DNA of 64,000 bases. Origin: DAXETY01 sp051155755 (lineage in GTDB: Bacteria > Desulfobacterota > Desulfobacteria > Desulfobacterales > SG8-13). Below are positions 62,759-64,000 of this stretch, piece by piece (the stretch's first letter is position 1; each line of letters opens with the position of its first letter). The position numbers and the translations under genes are program-made. Location: positions 1-64,000 of the forward strand of contig DAXETY010000059.1 of the NCBI GenBank assembly GCA_051155755.1, given 5' to 3'. A model generated the notes under the pieces. The model was not told the origin of the DNA. It worked only from the letters and a program-made list of their open reading frames with translations, and ran no database searches.

Positions 62759-64000
62759 ATGGCAAGGAGCCTTTTCTACAAAAACAGACGGCGATGGTTG
62801 GTTTGGTTACTCGCAACAGTGCTCTGCGGCGGATGTGCAACGACGCAAACCCCGTCATCGGAAACGGCAATTGTGCCGGCACCGGCGACTCCGGAAACAC
62901 GCCCGATTTCTTCGGGAAGATTTCGCAGCGTGGTACTGGGTGACCTGGACGGAGACGGTCACTTGGATGTGGCCGGGGGGGGCGAATCGATTCTCGCCGT
63001 CAGTTTTGGGGACGGGACCGGCCGGATTTCCGATACCATAACCCTGCAGGGCAGCGGCGACGTTTATGGTTTGGCGGCAGGGGACGTCAACGGGGACGGG
63101 CGCGCCGACCTGGTTGGTTCCGTGCGCGGGGAAGCCGCCGGCATATCGGTCTGGCACAACCGGGGCAACCGGCGTTGGGCGCGCGGCGCTGAACCAACCG
63201 TGACGAATCATTACCAGGGCGTGACAACGGCCGATGTCAACGGCGATGGCTTTGTCGATATCATCGCCGCCAACGCGACCTCCGAGGACATCGGCGGCAT
63301 TCAGGTCTGGCTTGGCGATGGGCGTGGTGCCTGGCCGGTGGAAACCGGGCCGACTTCCAGCGGGATTTATTTCGATATCGCCGTTGCCGATTTCAACGGC
63401 GACGGTTTTCCAGACCTTGCCGCCGCCGGGTGGGGATTGCGCGGGGGCGTCAGGTTGTGGTTCGGTGACGGGCGCGGTGGCTGGAAAACCGGGCCGAGTC
63501 TGGCCCGGGGGAGTTTTTTCGGAGTCAAGGCCGCGGACCTGGACGGCGACGGAAATCTCGATCTGGTGGCGGCCGGTCATCGCCGGGGAATTCAGGGGTT
63601 TCTGGGAGACGGTATCGGTGGGTTTTCCGAGACGGAAAGCCCGGTGGAGGATCGCAGTTTCTGGAGTGTCGTAATTCTGGATCTGGATGCGGACGGATCA
63701 AACGAGCTGTTGGCCGCCTCCAACGAGAATCTTGGATTGAAAGCCTGGCGCTTTGACCCTAAGGGCCGGTGGGAACCGCTGGAAGGGCGTTTTCCGGAAA
63801 ACGGAATCTATTACGGCATGGATGCCGGTGATTTCAACCGGGACGGTTACCCGGATATTTGCGCGGCCAGTTTCGGCCAGGGGATTCAATTCTGGCAGGG
63901 ACGGCCGGAAATCCCATTGGCCGATGCTGCGGGGCGCCGGGTGGTTGCAACCCGCCAGGTAACCGAGGTGGTCGAGGAAAATGACGTTTTTAAAACCCTC
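62759..64000 (+). CDS. FG-GAP repeat (VCBS-like) lipoprotein, 3' end outside window
   Basis: 414 codons are open to the window edge from ATG 62759. The N-terminus is a basic/hydrophobic signal ending LCGGC (Cys26 a possible lipid site; the -3 residue is unusual). Then come about seven FG-GAP/VCBS blades of 45-50 residues with Ca2+-type loops such as DLDGDGHLDVAGG, DVNGDGRADLVG and DFNGDGFPDLAAAG, suggesting a seven-bladed propeller on the cell surface or periplasmic face. The last visible residues (EVVEENDVFKTL) leave the propeller, so a second domain probably follows. A link to polysaccharide export is inferred from position only. Confidence 0.8.
   Translation, partial: MARSLFYKNRRRWLVWLLATVLCGGCATTQTPSSETAIVPAPATPETRPISSGRFRSVVLGDLDGDGHLDVAGGGESILAVSFGDGTGRISDTITLQGSGDVYGLAAGDVNGDGRADLVGSVRGEAAGISVWHNRGNRRWARGAEPTVTNHYQGVTTADVNGDGFVDIIAANATSEDIGGIQVWLGDGRGAWPVETGPTSSGIYFDIAVADFNGDGFPDLAAAGWGLRGGVRLWFGDGRGGWKTGPSLARGSFFGVKAADLDGDGNLDLVAAGHRRGIQGFLGDGIGGFSETESPVEDRSFWSVVILDLDADGSNELLAASNENLGLKAWRFDPKGRWEPLEGRFPENGIYYGMDAGDFNRDGYPDICAASFGQGIQFWQGRPEIPLADAAGRRVVATRQVTEVVEENDVFKTL

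Overview
The window looks like a chromosomal segment of an anaerobic Desulfobacterota (deltaproteobacterial) bacterium, probably close to the sulfate-reducing Desulfobacteraceae/Desulfosarcinaceae. The grounds are gene content and order: ispE - tRNA-Gln - prs - rplY - pth - hppA - carD, a membrane pyrophosphatase, an Rnf complex headed by a multihaem cytochrome c, and a complete dcw cell-wall cluster of Gram-negative type with the meso-DAP motif in MurE. Taxonomy is inferred from content; no rRNA is present.

Layout. (1) 0.07-14.9 kb, + strand: housekeeping genes. They are an MlaA-type outer-membrane lipid protein, serA, a DUF1844 protein, an HtrA-like lipoprotein protease, ispE, tRNA-Gln(TTG), prs, rplY, pth, a K+-independent-type H+-pyrophosphatase, a CarD-family regulator, rluD and a Ca2+-type P-ATPase. 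(2) 15.1-22.0 kb, - strand: an Rnf operon in the order cytochrome c - rnfC-D-G-E-A-B. It is atypical. RnfB is fused to a whole GltD/NfnB-like NAD(P)H flavoprotein, RnfC has lost the NADH/FMN-site motifs, and RnfD lacks the covalent-FMN motif. Together this suggests an Rnf whose pyridine-nucleotide site has moved from RnfC to RnfB; it is the most interesting system in the window. (3) 22.3-42.1 kb, - strand: a radical SAM protein, then the dcw cluster, transcribed as mraZ-rsmH-ftsL-ftsI-murE-murF-mraY-murD-ftsW-murG-murC-murB-ftsQ-ftsA-ftsZ. It has a recognisable MraZ operator, an apparent frameshift in murB, and three gaps filled with repeats: a 7-nt tandem array, a 9-nt tandem array, and large inverted repeats between ftsA and ftsZ. 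(4) 42.1-42.5 kb: an AT-rich divergent intergenic region. (5) 42.5-64.0 kb, + strand: a surface/exopolysaccharide cluster. It has a flippase, a methyltransferase, seven GT2/GT4 glycosyltransferases, a DUF6492-like GT-A protein, an asparagine-synthase-like enzyme without its glutaminase cysteine, a membrane PHP-domain protein, WbqC, PIG-L and DegT family enzymes, and a WecA/MraY-type priming transferase. After a consensus sigma-70 promoter come a degenerate HD-GYP protein, an ExeA-like ATPase and an FG-GAP repeat lipoprotein that runs off the window.

How the genes work together. Regions 1 and 3 supply lipid carrier (IspE), envelope precursor and division functions. The pyrophosphatase and Rnf complex handle ion-gradient and redox energy. 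Region 5 builds a polymer repeat unit on undecaprenyl phosphate (WecA-like priming, then glycosyltransferases), decorates it (DegT, WbqC, PIG-L, AsnB-like, methyltransferase) and flips it (Wzx-like). No polymerase or complete export channel is visible inside the window. Part of this cluster (about 44.8-50.4 kb) is clearly richer in A+T than the dcw genes, as is common for exchangeable glycan loci.
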